Below are positions 45,141 through 56,423 of a stretch of 64,000 bases of DNA, piece by piece (positions within the stretch are counted from its first letter, which is position 1; each line of letters starts with the position of its first letter). The translations under genes were made by a program, and so were the position numbers. The stretch is from Selaginella moellendorffii (Eukaryota; Streptophyta; Lycopodiopsida; Selaginellales; Selaginellaceae), in contig NW_003314302.1 in NCBI RefSeq assembly GCF_000143415.4, positions 1,119,820 to 1,183,819 on the forward strand, written 5' to 3'. A model generated the notes under the pieces. It saw only the letters and a list, made by a program, of their open reading frames with translations, was not told the origin of the DNA and made no database searches.

Positions 45141-48100
45141 TTAGAAGAAGCAAAACGAAATCACGGATAACTAGCTTTTTCCGTGGTTTGAGGTTCGATT
45201 CTGGTGAGACTAACTTGACTAAAACTGAAAGAAGAGCGTATTTGGACATCGATGGTTTTCCATTGTTTAAGGTATATATTAAAGAAGCACAATGACTTGG
45301 TTTGTGCGTCATGCCCAACCAAGCAACCAAGTTTAATATCACTTTGTTTAGTTTTTAGTGTTGGGACCGATGCCTAGCTTTGGCTTTACGCTCTTTAAAA
45401 ACACACCCCTTGTTGTCATGTTACTCTTGAAGGGCATTTTCGGGCTAGAATGCAAACTACTATGCAGATTTATGTGCATCGTAGTTGCAACAAAATATGT
45501 ATCCATTGCTTGGTAAGTGATATTAAAAGTGAGTGAAATTCCAGGCAGAGATTAAAATAAGTCATCGCTGGAACCTAACTGGATCCATGGCCTTCGGACA
45601 ACAGGACTCAAATGCAATGTAAATAAGCTAGTTTTAGTCATGCTGGTTTGGTTGGTGTGCCATTTCTTCCTTTTTTTTCTTTCTGATTTTGTACATTTTC
45701 TGGAAAAAGTCAAGAGCAAGGGTAGAAACAGCAGTAGCACCACCACCAATGACCACCAATAAGGTAAAGAAAAACTTACATTTCATATTTGTTTAGTGGG
45801 TAAGCAAGTACCTAGTTGGACGAATTAAAATATCGAGCGGTTTGGAAAGATCGTGTTTGTCAAGGGGAGGGCATCCTAGAACTGACAACTCAACAAGAAT
45901 AAAATCTTTGGGGTGATGCAAGTGAAGATCCAGGCTAGTAAGCTTTCTTACTTCATAAAATCATAATATATGTTCTTCCTATGACTTTTGACTAAAGTTG
46001 ACTGGTGCACTATGTGCCACAAACTAAGCATAAAGCCACTTTTCCCTTTTTCTTTATGATCAATTTACCTTTTTCTTTCGCAGCAGAAATTTTGAGGCTC
46101 TTAAATTTCCAGCTCAGACACTCTGAAAAAATGCTGGAATGGTAGAATAGAACACCAAACAGCACAAAGAGTAAAGTTGACATACATGCAAGAACAAGTG
46201 TGTGCTTTGGCAACTTTTGTGCACGCAACGCACTCATTCTTTCTTCCTTTGGAAAATATGATTCTTTACGTACGTACAAGTTCCCTTCCAGTGATGTTAG
46301 ATTAGCCAAAAGGAAAGAAAATTTAAGACCCTAAAGAAAGTAGTGACAAGCTCACTCAGTGTTTCATTTATGTCTTCCAATTTCCATGTCCTAACGTCCA
46401 GCTCCTCCGGAAATCGACAGCATGGGAATATGTCTTGCGCGACACATGTTGACTTCACAACCAAATGAGAAAATGTGATGTTTTTTATTTTCTATTTTTA
46501 ATTCAAAAGAAAAAAATCATTAGAAAATTGCACGTGAAGTGCGGACATCCAATCTTAACTTGCAGTGTTGTTGTTAATGCTTTTGCAGGTAAGGCCTTCC
46601 CCAGGACGCAGTTGGATTGATTGTCACATGCAAGAAAAGGGGAAAAAAGAAAAATAGAAAGCAAAAAATGTAAAAATTGTAAATACACAACAAAAGCACC
46701 TGTAAACAGGGAGCCGGGCATGTTTAACGAAAACCCCTGGGCGTGATTCTCCTGTGTCCACAGAAGCCACTCCATGATTTATGGGTGGGGACAACCAAAA
46801 ATTGAAAACCATGAAACGATATCCCAATATTCACTTGGCCGAAAAAAGATGATGGATGAAGTGCCACGCCACGAGGCATGTACTAAAAAACACGTGTCAA
46901 CAGCGAGGTGGAGCCGCGTGACGGCATCAAGTGCAAAGGGCGGATCTGTGGAAACAGGCAGATTGCTATTTGTGTATGGCCTTCTCTAATAAAAATAGAA
47001 AGTCACTACTTTAGGGACCAATTAACGGGTGGTTAGTGCCTAATTATGACCTGATTCATTCTCCAGTGAACTGGAGTCTACGTTCGAGTCAGTGAAGAAG
47101 AGCTATATAGGTTGTTGTTTTTCTCTCAGATACACACACACACACACACACACCTCTTTTAGAGCAGAGAAGGGAGAAGATTGGCATTTGGCTCCATCCT
47201 TGTTTCTCTTTGTGGAATGCGAGATATGTCCAAATATGGATATCAATGTTCTTCTCCCTTTTTTTAAAGGTTTATTTTATTTTCTGGTGAAGTGATTGAA
47301 TTTACTCACTTGGTCAGAGGGGCTTCAGGAGCCAGCAGCAAGCAGCAGAAGAAAGAAAAAAAAGAAGAAAAAAGACAAGGAGAGGAGAGAGTCTCAGCCC
47401 GGAGCAAGCAGCAGCCAACAGCACGAAAAAAGCAGCCAAGAATGAAAGCTAAGTTTCATCGGCTTTTGGAGAATTGAGAGCAAGCGAATTGCCCCTTTAC
47501 CATTTCGATTGTTCTTGGTTCACTTTTTTTTTTTTAACTCCTGATCATGCTCTACTTAGCATCAGGAGTCCTTGATCCCTCCGGCTGCATTTTTTTTCTT
47601 GTGTGAAGCACGCATTTCGACACTGATAGACGCCAGGGTCCCAACAAAGACCTGATCTGCTGCTGCTGCTACTGCTGCACATACTACTGCTATATGTGTG
47701 TATTTTGTGTGGAGTTTTTTTCTCCTTTTCCTTCTCTCCTTTTCCACTCCAAAAGCGGTCTGTGAGAGTGTGCAGTCCAAATTTGCTGGAAGCACAAAAC
47801 CTCTAGAGAGAGAGGGGAGGAGAGAGAGAGAGAGAGAGAGAGAGAAATGGAGCAAGCCATGGATTATACTTCCTTCTATTTCCCCACAAGACAAAGGTTC
47901 TCCTAGTTTAGAACAAGAAGTGAGCATTCGAGAGAGTGATTTGATCTTCTATCTCCTCTCTGTCCATCTACCTTGATATCATCCTCTTAAGCTTTGCTTT
48001 GCTTTGCAGAAACACCCCATATCCAGATCTCCATCATTTTTATCAATGATCTGGATGAAGCAATGGGCTGCTGAATTTGCTCATGGGTATTAGGCTCCGG

Positions 48101-48150
48101 ATCAAATCGAGCAGGAATAGAGAGAGGGAGATCACTAGCACCAGGTAGCT
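45141..48150. other. Intergenic region and 5' leader of the MADS-box gene
   Basis: About 3 kb with no supported coding region. It holds a G-box-like CACGTG at about 46,890, an (AC)n at 47131-47152, Ser/Lys-like purine-rich tracts at 47,335-47,440 and an (AG)n at 47821-47845. The last several hundred bases have the pyrimidine and AG tracts typical of a long plant MADS-box leader, possibly with an intron. Confidence 0.5.
47821..47845. repeat. (AG)n microsatellite
   Basis: Twelve AG units upstream of the MADS-box start codon. Confidence 0.95.
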
Positions 48151-48727
48151 ATGGAGTCCGAGGGACTTAGCCTCGGGACATCGTCTTCCTCGGCGGCTCA
48201 GCAGCAAGAACACCATCAGCAGGCATCCAGCGCCAAATCTCCCCAGGAGAAGAGGTCAGATCATCAGCAGCAGCCATCCGTGGGGCGAGGAAAGATCGAG
48301 ATTAAGCGAATCGAAAACGCTACCAGCCGCCAAGTTACTTTCTCCAAGCGCCGCGGGGGCCTACTCAAGAAAGCACACGAGCTCTCAGTTCTATGCGACG
48401 CTCAAGTTGCGCTCATCATCTTCTCCAGCACAGGGAAACTTTTCGAATACGCCAGTACAAGGTGAGTGGTTTTGCTTTGCTTGGCAGTTTTTTCTTTTTC
48501 CCTTCCTCTTTTGCTCATGGTGGCTATGGTGTCCATTGTTTTGGAAGTTTTGCTTCTTTCTTGTTCTTCCTTTTGCCATGTACTACTATTGCGAGTCTAC
48601 TGCTAGTCCCTGTTCTTTGCGTGGTTCTGTGACGATCTTTTTTGTGGTACCCTCCAAATCTCCAGCTGGGATGTGTTGCCTTTAGTTCTCTCGTGTAAAC
48701 TTCGCACAGCACAGCGTTTTTATTTTG

Positions 48728-48766
<39 letters not shown>

Positions 48767-50087
48767 CATCTTTTGGAACAGTAACACTTCGAGAGGAACT
48801 TCCTTTTTGGGTTTCTTGGCTATAGCTAGACGATTTGTCTATAAAGTTGTGACTGACTTGTTCTTCCCATTTTCTTTTTGGTTGATTGTATGGCTGGCCG
48901 AATTTTTTTTTCTTGGTGGGATGGTGGATGTCATTAGTATGAAGGAGATATTGGATAGGTATGGAAAGTACCCTGAGAGCGTCCAGGGCGGGAATATAGC
49001 AAGCCAGCACCACGACAGTGATGTAAGTTTTTCTCCTTTCTTTTCTTTCTTCTCATAGCAAACAAGATCACTCAAACATCTTGTGGCTCGCATGCATTCT
49101 CAAAGAATTTCATTGGAAATTTAATCAGAGTCTCAATATAACATATGTTGTAGTACTTCAGCCGCGAAGTCATAAGGTTGAAGCAGCAGCTGGAGCGCTC
49201 ACAACAAACTCAAAGGTATGATCATATACACTCTATATATATACTTTGAATGATTCTCTTAAGTTTTTTGCCAGGCATCTCTTGGGTGATGATCTCGCTC
49301 ACTTGGCTCTCAAGGATTTGCAAAGCCTGGAGCAGCAGCTGGAGCTTGGGCTCAACAGAATACGTTCTCGAAAGGTCAATGTCGAAACCTTTTATAGATT
49401 CCTTCCTGTTTTTCAATATCTAGATTCCTGAGGAGCTGATTTCGTTCTGCTATCCATGTTGAGCATAGTGTGCACTCTCCATGCACCAGGAGCAAGTTTT
49501 TCTCGACGAAATCGAGGACCTGCGCAGACGGGTAAACTTTTACCAAAGCTGAATCGCTAATCGCCCATGCACGAAAAACAGGAGCTCCAGCTGCACAAGG
49601 AAAACGAAATGCTGCGACGACGAGTAATGCAATGCCCATCAACTTTGTTCTGTTTTTTGAATCACACAAGGAAAAATCCTGCTTCTTTCGCAGCTTGCCG
49701 ACCATGCGCAGGGAAGCGTCAACCCACTGGAGACAAGGGAACCTCCAAGCTTCGGAAATGCGTCCTTGTCCTTGTCTTCGAGCAGATCACAGCAACAACA
49801 CAAGCAGCAGCAGCAGCAGCAGCAGAAGCAGGCTCAGCAGCAGGCAATTTCGCAGCAAATGCAGATTCATATCCAGAAGCAGCAGCAGCAGCAGCAGCAG
49901 AGCAGCTTGAGCGACCAAAACCTTCAGACCTCATTACAGCTTGGGTAATACGAGTCGTTTGTTTAAGTCCTTGAAATGTCTCGTCTCCAAAGTATATCAC
50001 TGTATGTGTGAGTGCAGGCTGTATGAGCCGAACCTGGGCGGGCGGCGTTCGTCGCTGATTCAAGCGTCATCAGACAGCAGCCATTGA
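48151..50087 (+). CDS. MIKC-type MADS-box transcription factor
   Basis: Eight exons join to 320 residues: 48151-48461, 48938-49022, 49154-49215, 49275-49374, 49490-49531, 49582-49623, 49694-49944 and 50018-50087. All are GT-AG and phase-consistent. Exons 3-6 are 62, 100, 42 and 42 nt, the classic MIKC-C K-box pattern. The MADS domain spans about residues 44-103 ([39 protein letters not shown]). It is followed by an I region ([11 protein letters not shown]) and a K domain to about 214 with [20 protein letters not shown]. The C-terminal region has Gln tracts at about 247-283. Unusually, a 43-residue Ser/Gln-rich extension precedes the MADS domain. These proteins bind CArG boxes as dimers. Intron 1 contains a (CT)n at 48731-48763. 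Confidence 0.93.
48731..48763. repeat. (CT)n microsatellite in MADS-box intron 1
   Basis: About 16 CT units within the first intron, the usual site of regulatory elements in MIKC genes. Confidence 0.95.
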
Positions 50088-50994
50088 TCATGATCAGCAC
50101 CGGTTGAACCCCGTGACTAAAATAACCAGCCACAATGACCAACATCCATTACAAGTGGATTCTACTTTTACAAGAAAGCTTAAGTATGATGTAGAGTAAA
50201 CAAGTTCTCTTCCGGCCCGGGATTTGTGGATCGGTCACTCCAGAGAGTTTTTTACCGCAAATTGAGATCGAGAGAGTTTTCGGTTCAGCTGATGTTTTCG
50301 ATCAAATGGATCGAATGGTGAGTGCATTGAAGTGGTCTGGCCAGCAACCAGCAAAAACAAAGTGATAGCACATTCCTTGTGTCATATAGGCAAAACATTT
50401 TTATGCTTGGAGATCAAGAGGAAAATTATTACGTTTCATACCTCAGTGCTTGTACAACTTATTGTTATTCATATTATTATTCTTATGAAGAGTCACTATC
50501 TTACATGGACAAGTTTGGAAAAACTTGCTCTATCATTCATTGGTTGTAGGATTGATTGATACACCTAGAAGAAAGATGTTGCTGGTTTCAGTGATTTTTT
50601 TGAGTGAGTGGAGCATATTTCCGAAAGGGACAAGGAGAAAAAAAAATTGTCCAAGGCCGTATGGATGGGTGCATGACGTGGCATGCGGGACCATGCAATC
50701 ACGGTCTCTTTTGGGGCAGGTCTTTTTCGGGAAAGGCGCATTTTGGGGAAGGTCGTATATGTGTACGTGAGGATCTTTTTTCCCGCGTTTCCGTGTACGG
50801 CAATTTGTCGGCGGGGCCGTTAGATTCGATAACGGACGTCTCGCGCCGTCAGTCAGCTCAACTACCTGGCTGCCGTACACGGTGCCACAAGGCGTGTACG
50901 GCTAGGGCTATTTCATCCGCGATTTCGAGCTGAGAGGGCATCGCGGCGAGGGAGATTTCTCTTTTGAATCCACCGATCGATCCAGCGAGGAAGC
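50088..50994. other. Intergenic region, calmodulin promoter and leader
   Basis: No gene seen. An ABRE/G-box-like GACGTGGC lies at about 50,675, some 320 bp before the calmodulin ATG. GC content rises towards the start codon, as in other gene leaders here. Confidence 0.5.
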
Positions 50995-51730
50995 ATGGTG
51001 GAGGAGCTCACGGAGGAGCAGATTTCTGAGTTCAAGGAGGCATTCAGCCTCTTCGACAAGGACGGCGACGGTAAAATCTTTGATTCTTGCGCAGTTTCTT
51101 TGCGGTTTGTGGATGCATTGCTCGAAATGTTGATCCAGCATTCTCTTCCTGCCCATTCCTTTCTCTGTGCCTGGCATTTCTCATGGAAGTATCGGTTTAG
51201 GGTGTCTAGATTTCTTGCTCGATGTTCTTGGCACTGACAATTGGCATTCTTCTTGAATCTAGTTTAAAGAGTTTCTTAGATTCTTGTTCTTTCGAGTGAG
51301 GTGATCTTAGCTCTTCTCTTGGGTAGAACTTCACATTCTTTTGTGGCTTTGAACAGGATGCATTACGACCAAAGAGCTGGGAACTGTGATGCGATCGCTG
51401 GGACAAAATCCCACCGAGGCGGAGCTCCAAGACATGATCAACGAGATCGACGCGGACGGCAGCGGCACCGTGGATTTCCCCGAGTTTCTAAACCTCATGG
51501 CCAGGAAGATGAAAGACACCGACTCGGAGGAGGAGCTCAAGGAGGCGTTTCGCGTGTTTGACAAGGAGCAAAACGGCTTCATCTCCGCGGCGGAGCTCCG
51601 GCACGTCATGACGAATCTCGGGGAGAAGCTCACCGACGACGAAGTTGACGAGATGATCCGCGAGGCAAACGTGGATGGCGATGGGCAGATCAACTACGAG
51701 GACTTTGTAAAGATGATGATGTCCAAGTGA
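50995..51730 (+). CDS. CAM: Calmodulin with atypical C-lobe
   Basis: Two exons, 50995-51070 and 51357-51730, with the intron after the first nucleotide of the Gly26 codon, the usual plant calmodulin position. The product has exactly 149 residues and four EF-hands. Loops I (21-32, DKDGDGCITTKE) and II (57-68, [12 protein letters not shown]) are canonical. Loop III (94-105) has Glu instead of Asp at position 3 (Glu96). Loop IV (130-141) starts with Asn130 instead of Asp and ends with Asp141 instead of Glu. Calmodulin is the main calcium sensor of the cytosol and nucleus. These changes would be expected to weaken calcium binding in the C-lobe; that is inference. The N-terminus, [14 protein letters not shown], is slightly unusual. 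It could be called calmodulin-like, but identity to plant calmodulin is very high. Confidence 0.93.
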
Positions 51731-52513
51731 TCAAAGGTAAAGTCAAGTTTCATGTTGAGTGACTCACTTTGTTCTTTTCTTTTGTTTTCCAGAGAGAAGT
51801 GAATCACGCCATATACTCTGTGCCGTGTAGTGTGCAATGCTTTCGTTTCCTCACTGCCTTGTATGAAATACATTTTCGATCGGGAAGTTACTCGCCATAA
51901 CTGTTGCCCAACCGCTGCTTGTATCGGCCTAACTACTTGGTGTTAAATGTTCTCAGAGCTTACAGGCATGATATACGAGCGCATTGGACACTGACTGTCG
52001 GCACGGCAGAAAGAGGCCGCTCTCGATGCGTTCGCGAGTTAAGTGCTGTTCGCTTTCGGTTTGTTTGTTTGATTCGCTCACATCGTCGCCAGATGGTTTA
52101 TAATGTCTCGAGCAGGAACAAGAACGCAGGACCATGTCGCTTTCGGTTTCTTTATTGGTATCATGTGAGAGCCGCTTTCCTGAAAGGTACCTAGTTTTGT
52201 TTTCCTCTGACTGACTGCTGTTTAGCGAGCTAATGTCGGTCAACAAATTTCAGGAACAGTCAAGCTGTTTTTCGAGGAAAGCGTTTCGGCACCAACGAGA
52301 AGTGACCCTTGTGTGTCTCGCCCATCACCGTTTGGTCGCGAAAACGCGAGGAGGTAAAGCGAAAGAGAGTATGGTATACTTGAATCCATTCATTCTCTTA
52401 CAATTAATCTAAAGCCTTTTGAAACAGATGGGCAGATTTTTTCATGCCAATACAAGTCTGTCTGCAAGAAGCTAAGTAAGATCTCGTCGAGTGCCGGGCG
52501 ATCGATACACCCT
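51731..52513. other. Calmodulin 3' region and flank
   Basis: A possible 3'UTR intron (donor GTAAAG at about 51,737, acceptor TTTTCCAG at about 51,792). From about 52,250 the sequence is duplicated at about 54,470 as part of the GASA segmental copy. Confidence 0.5.
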
Positions 52514-52900
52514 TCACGGGCACTTTGGACCGCCGCGGGCATTCTTCATGTTGTTGTAGCAGGGGCAGACTTGCTTGTTGCCGTAGAAGCCGGGGGGAAC
52601 GCAGAGGCATTTCTGGCAGCAAAGGTTACAGTACTTGATGCAAGGCTTGTGGTCCTGAGTTTGGGAGCAGCGGTAGTTACAGAGATTCGTGCAACCTGAG
52701 CGGAAAGAACACCAGAAACAGAGGATCATCAGGAGGAGAAACAAAGCAGTGTGACGGAACAGAGTCGGAAGTTGATGAGCACGGGTTAGAAATCGAAGAG
52801 ATTTAATTCGGGGAACTTCGACTACTTTTGGAACCAGCGACTAGAGAAGACGGAATTCCTTACCTGCAGCAGCACAAACGTAACTTTGAAGGACGCCATG
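52514..52900 (-). pseudogene. GASA/snakin gene copy, exon 3 lost
   Basis: The 12-Cys GASA exon (52514-52695) is intact and differs from the copy at 54726-54907 by only about two bases (one change gives Asp for Tyr in the QTQ-HKPC stretch). Upstream parts are broken relative to that copy. The first exon (ATG at 52900) lacks most of the hydrophobic signal segment. The exon 2 equivalent has lost its donor, and exon 3 is deleted. Splicing exon 1 directly to the last exon is out of frame. A shorter product by alternative splicing cannot be excluded, but it would lack a proper signal peptide. Confidence 0.65.
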
Positions 52901-54469
52901 GAATTAAGAAGATAAAAGAGAACGTCTTTCTTTTTGGCTCTTCTGCATTTGTGCCGCTTAATCTGCCAGTATTAATGCGAAATATTTAAACTCTGGACCC
53001 TAGATACAGATATTATTAAATTAACATTTTAAACTAATAATAGTTAATATCCCTGATTGACATAGACATTTAATTGTTATATGTATATGAAAATCTTGGA
53101 TTCAGAAAAACTAGAATAATAATTTCAAAAAATACTAGGCATTGTCTATTCAACAAATTTTAGATATACTGAAACTCAATGCACACATTGTCCACTGAGG
53201 AGGTTTAAGAATCCACTAAAATAGTTTTTTGGTTTGCTTAAGCAAACCTATAGGGGGACTGAGATGGTAGTGAATATATCTAGAATATGCTTGGATATTC
53301 TAGAATAGTCTACCATCTAACGGTTGGTATTCATTTAGATTAATCTGGTATTTATAATTTATAAACTTTCCTAAACCCTTTCTAGTATATTATTTTTTAT
53401 TCTATCATCTATGCAATAAGATTAATTTTGTTTTTATAAATTACAAACATGCTTATAATTATAAATTTTATTTAATCAATTAGATTAATAAGTAATAATA
53501 AAATTACCATTAAACAAACCAAGCATTGCTACATGCAACACGTAGCAATTTATTATTTATAGAATACAAAGTTACTAAGGAGTAGTGGCAAGGCACACTA
53601 TTTCTCTTTTATGATGAATTTGGAGGCAGTTTTTCGTGTGTCCTACTCACACATGCTATGCTAGTGACTTTCCACGTTCCTCATTAAAGAGAGACAAAAG
53701 AAACTTTGCCTTACCACCTTCATCTCTCATTGGTAACCCTGTATTATATTTGATAAGACACTCTTGAAAAGGTAGGCCAAGAGCAATTTGGTCCTAAACC
53801 CAAGTGCTTTATACTATTCAAACCCCCAAATCATCACCAAACTCCATGAGCATGTGAAAAAAATGCCATCTTTCCCATTAGCCTCATATTTCCTAATTAA
53901 TTTCGAACAGTTTTGTTCAAGTAAGTGTGCAGTGTTCCTGATATAATATATTACAAAGGGGGGTTTTTATACTTTTTTTGGGCTCTTAAGACAGCAAACA
54001 AAACTATATCTTGAGTTAAATGTGTTGATTGAACAAAACTCCACGCCAATTAATTTTCCACAAACCTAGTTCCGGTGTGCAACCGTCCCACCAGCACACC
54101 AGCCAGAGTATAAGTCCAGAACCAGAAGACAATCAAGCGGCCTCGCGGGCGCTTGGCTCTGTTCTTTAATAGCCCAGGGCGGCCAGGCCACTGCGTCCTA
54201 ATCCAACCCTAAATCTGCAGGCTTATCTTTTAACTTTTTTCTCAACTTCACTAGCCCCATTAGTGATCAACATTTGAAAAGCTTCAACATGGGGGAGGGT
54301 GGGAAGCTTTGGACTACTACTACTTTTTAGTTAGTTTATTAAACTTGTTTCTACATATGGGCTCACTGATTTGCAACTGGACGGTCACAAGGAGAGATGG
54401 TTTAGGTATAGAATCTATGTTTGCGAACTTTCCTCTGAGTTATTGCTAATCCAGTCAACAAATTCAGAT
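52901..54469. other. AT-rich spacer between the two GASA copies
   Basis: No open frame of note. AT-rich transposon-like text without recognised motifs. Confidence 0.55.
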
Positions 54470-54725
54470 TCAGGAACAGTCAAGTTGGTTGTCGAGGAAA
54501 GCTTTTCGGCACCAACGAAAAGCCGCGCTCGTGTCAGCTCACGTGTCTCGCCCGCCGCCGTTCGATCGCGGAAAAGATGAGCGAGGAGAAAGCTATAGTA
54601 TTCATTCTCTTACAACTTGGCGAGAGTCTTCTGAAACAGATGGGCAGATTTTTTCATGCCAATACAAGTCTGTCTGCAAGAAGCTAAGTAAGATCTCGTC
54701 GAGTGCCGGGCGATCGATACACTCT

Positions 54726-55286
54726 TCACGGGCACTTTGGACCGCCGCGGGCATTCTTCATGTTGTTGTAGCAGGGGCAGACTTGCTTGTTGCCGTAGAA
54801 GCCGGGGGGAACGCAGAGGCATTTCTGGCAGCAAAGGTTACAGTACTTGATGCAAGGCTTGTGGTACTGAGTTTGAGAGCAGCGGTAGTTACAGAGATTC
54901 GTGCAACCTGAGCGGAAAGAACACCAGAAACAGAGGATCGTCAGGAGGAGAAACAGGGCTGTGTGATGGAACAGAGTCGGAAGGTGATGCTTACTTTGCG
55001 GTTGGATTCGGCCTCCTTTGTTCTTCTGGACCTGGGAAGAACAAGAGATCCAAGACACAGCGGGGTTAGAAACCGACGAGACTTTCGATTCGGGCAGGGG
55101 AACTTACATCGACTGCTTTGGAACCGGTCACTAGAGAAGAAGCTTGAACCTGCGTGGAGAAGAAGATCGACAAAGCAGATTTAGATCTGGCACGGGGGGA
55201 GAAGAGAGAGGGGAGGAATTGCGTACCTGTGAGACGAGCAGCATTGCCAGGACCAGCAGCGCAAATGTGGCTTTGGAGGACGCCAT
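54726..55286 (-). CDS. GASA/snakin family secreted cysteine-rich peptide
   Basis: GASA (gibberellic-acid-stimulated) peptides are secreted and act in growth and defence. Four exons: 55227-55286, 55108-55149, 54995-55031 and 54726-54907, GT-AG and phase-consistent, 106 residues. Exon 1 encodes a signal peptide (MASSKATFALLVLAMLLVSQ). Exons 2-3 form a short variable linker. The last exon holds the 60-residue GASA domain with all 12 cysteines in order: CTNLCNYRC, PCIKYCNLCCQKCLCVPPG, QVCPCYNNM and GPKCP. Its start and stop are clear. The upstream flank (about 54,470-54,590) and this gene are duplicated at 52.25-52.9 kb, where the copy is broken. Confidence 0.9.
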
Positions 55287-56423
55287 GAAAGGAAGAAATG
55301 CCGGAACTTTGGATCGATTACCAACAAGCAAGGAAGAAAGAGCTTCTCCTCAACGCGACAGGAGGAACTTCTTCTTCCTCTTCCTCTTCTTCTTCTTCTT
55401 CGCTACTAAGCTCTTCTCTTGCGTTGGGGGCGTTTTAGCGGCTTTTATAGTGGAGAAGCCAGTATTAATGCGTGTGAAAGCGACCACATGGTTTAGAAAA
55501 CCAAAGAAAAGGTTAAAGCAAACTCCCATTTATCATAGCTCCAGGTTTGGGAGGTGATGATCATGTGCTTCACAGAGACTCAAGCAAGAATTTTCTATTA
55601 CTGTACGTACGCATGGGAAATCGTACAGCGTGGTTGAATACCGTAACTATGTTGTCCACAACCACTGTCTCGAGAAAACCTCGTAAGTAAACTTGTGCTA
55701 ATCAGCCCTTTAATCTTCAAGAGAGTCAAAGAAATTGACTTAAACCAACGAACCAACGATTCGCATTTATTGAGGGCACATCTGAGCCGTCCCTCCGAGC
55801 TTACGATCAAGGCCAAAAGTCAGAAAACGCAACGTGCGTGCATGTGCTCGCATCAAGGCCTGACATTTTACCATGTGCCCAGTTGGTTGGTTCACACTGA
55901 GCCCTAATCCTTGAATGTGGGATATTCCATCCACACACCACTGGATTTTGATAGGATGAATTCCTCTCTTTTTGGAGGTTGGAGTGGATTGAATTGTTTT
56001 GTGGTGGTTGGGTGTCTGCCAGTTGAGTGTTGTATTGATTTTGTATTGGAGAACTTGTTGAGGCTGCTTGCTGGATGTCACATGGATGGAGCAATTGGAG
56101 GCACATTCTATACAACCTCAGTCAGAACACATCCTAGAAGAATCACAAATAAAAAGCAAAAGGAGGCAAAATAAAAAGCCTAGTGCTCAGCTTTTTGGAG
56201 TGGATGGCAAAAGAGTTTCTGATGTCATGTAACATGATCTCAAAACTATTTCAAGAGTCATCCCCATGATTCCTCCAGATTCACATCCATGCATGCACAG
56301 TCAGATCAGAAGAATCAAAAAAGTATTTTTCTATTTGCTGTAACGTGGCAATCAAGGGGAAAAAGGAAAGTAAAGAAATGTTTGTATAGAAGATTTAGGG
56401 TTCTTGAGAGAGCTGTTGGATGG
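55287..56423. other. Intergenic region
   Basis: A CTT/TTC-rich tract lies at about 55,368-55,402, just upstream of the GASA start. Short frames at 55.6-56.2 kb have no family features. The right end is the leader of the EDR2-like gene; an in-frame ATG at 56,289 could extend that protein N-terminally. Confidence 0.5.

Noticed and set aside
49719-50063. Ala-rich and Ser-rich frames across MADS exon 7
   Set aside because: Out-of-frame reads of the CAG repeat; the Gln frame joins correctly to the MADS exons.
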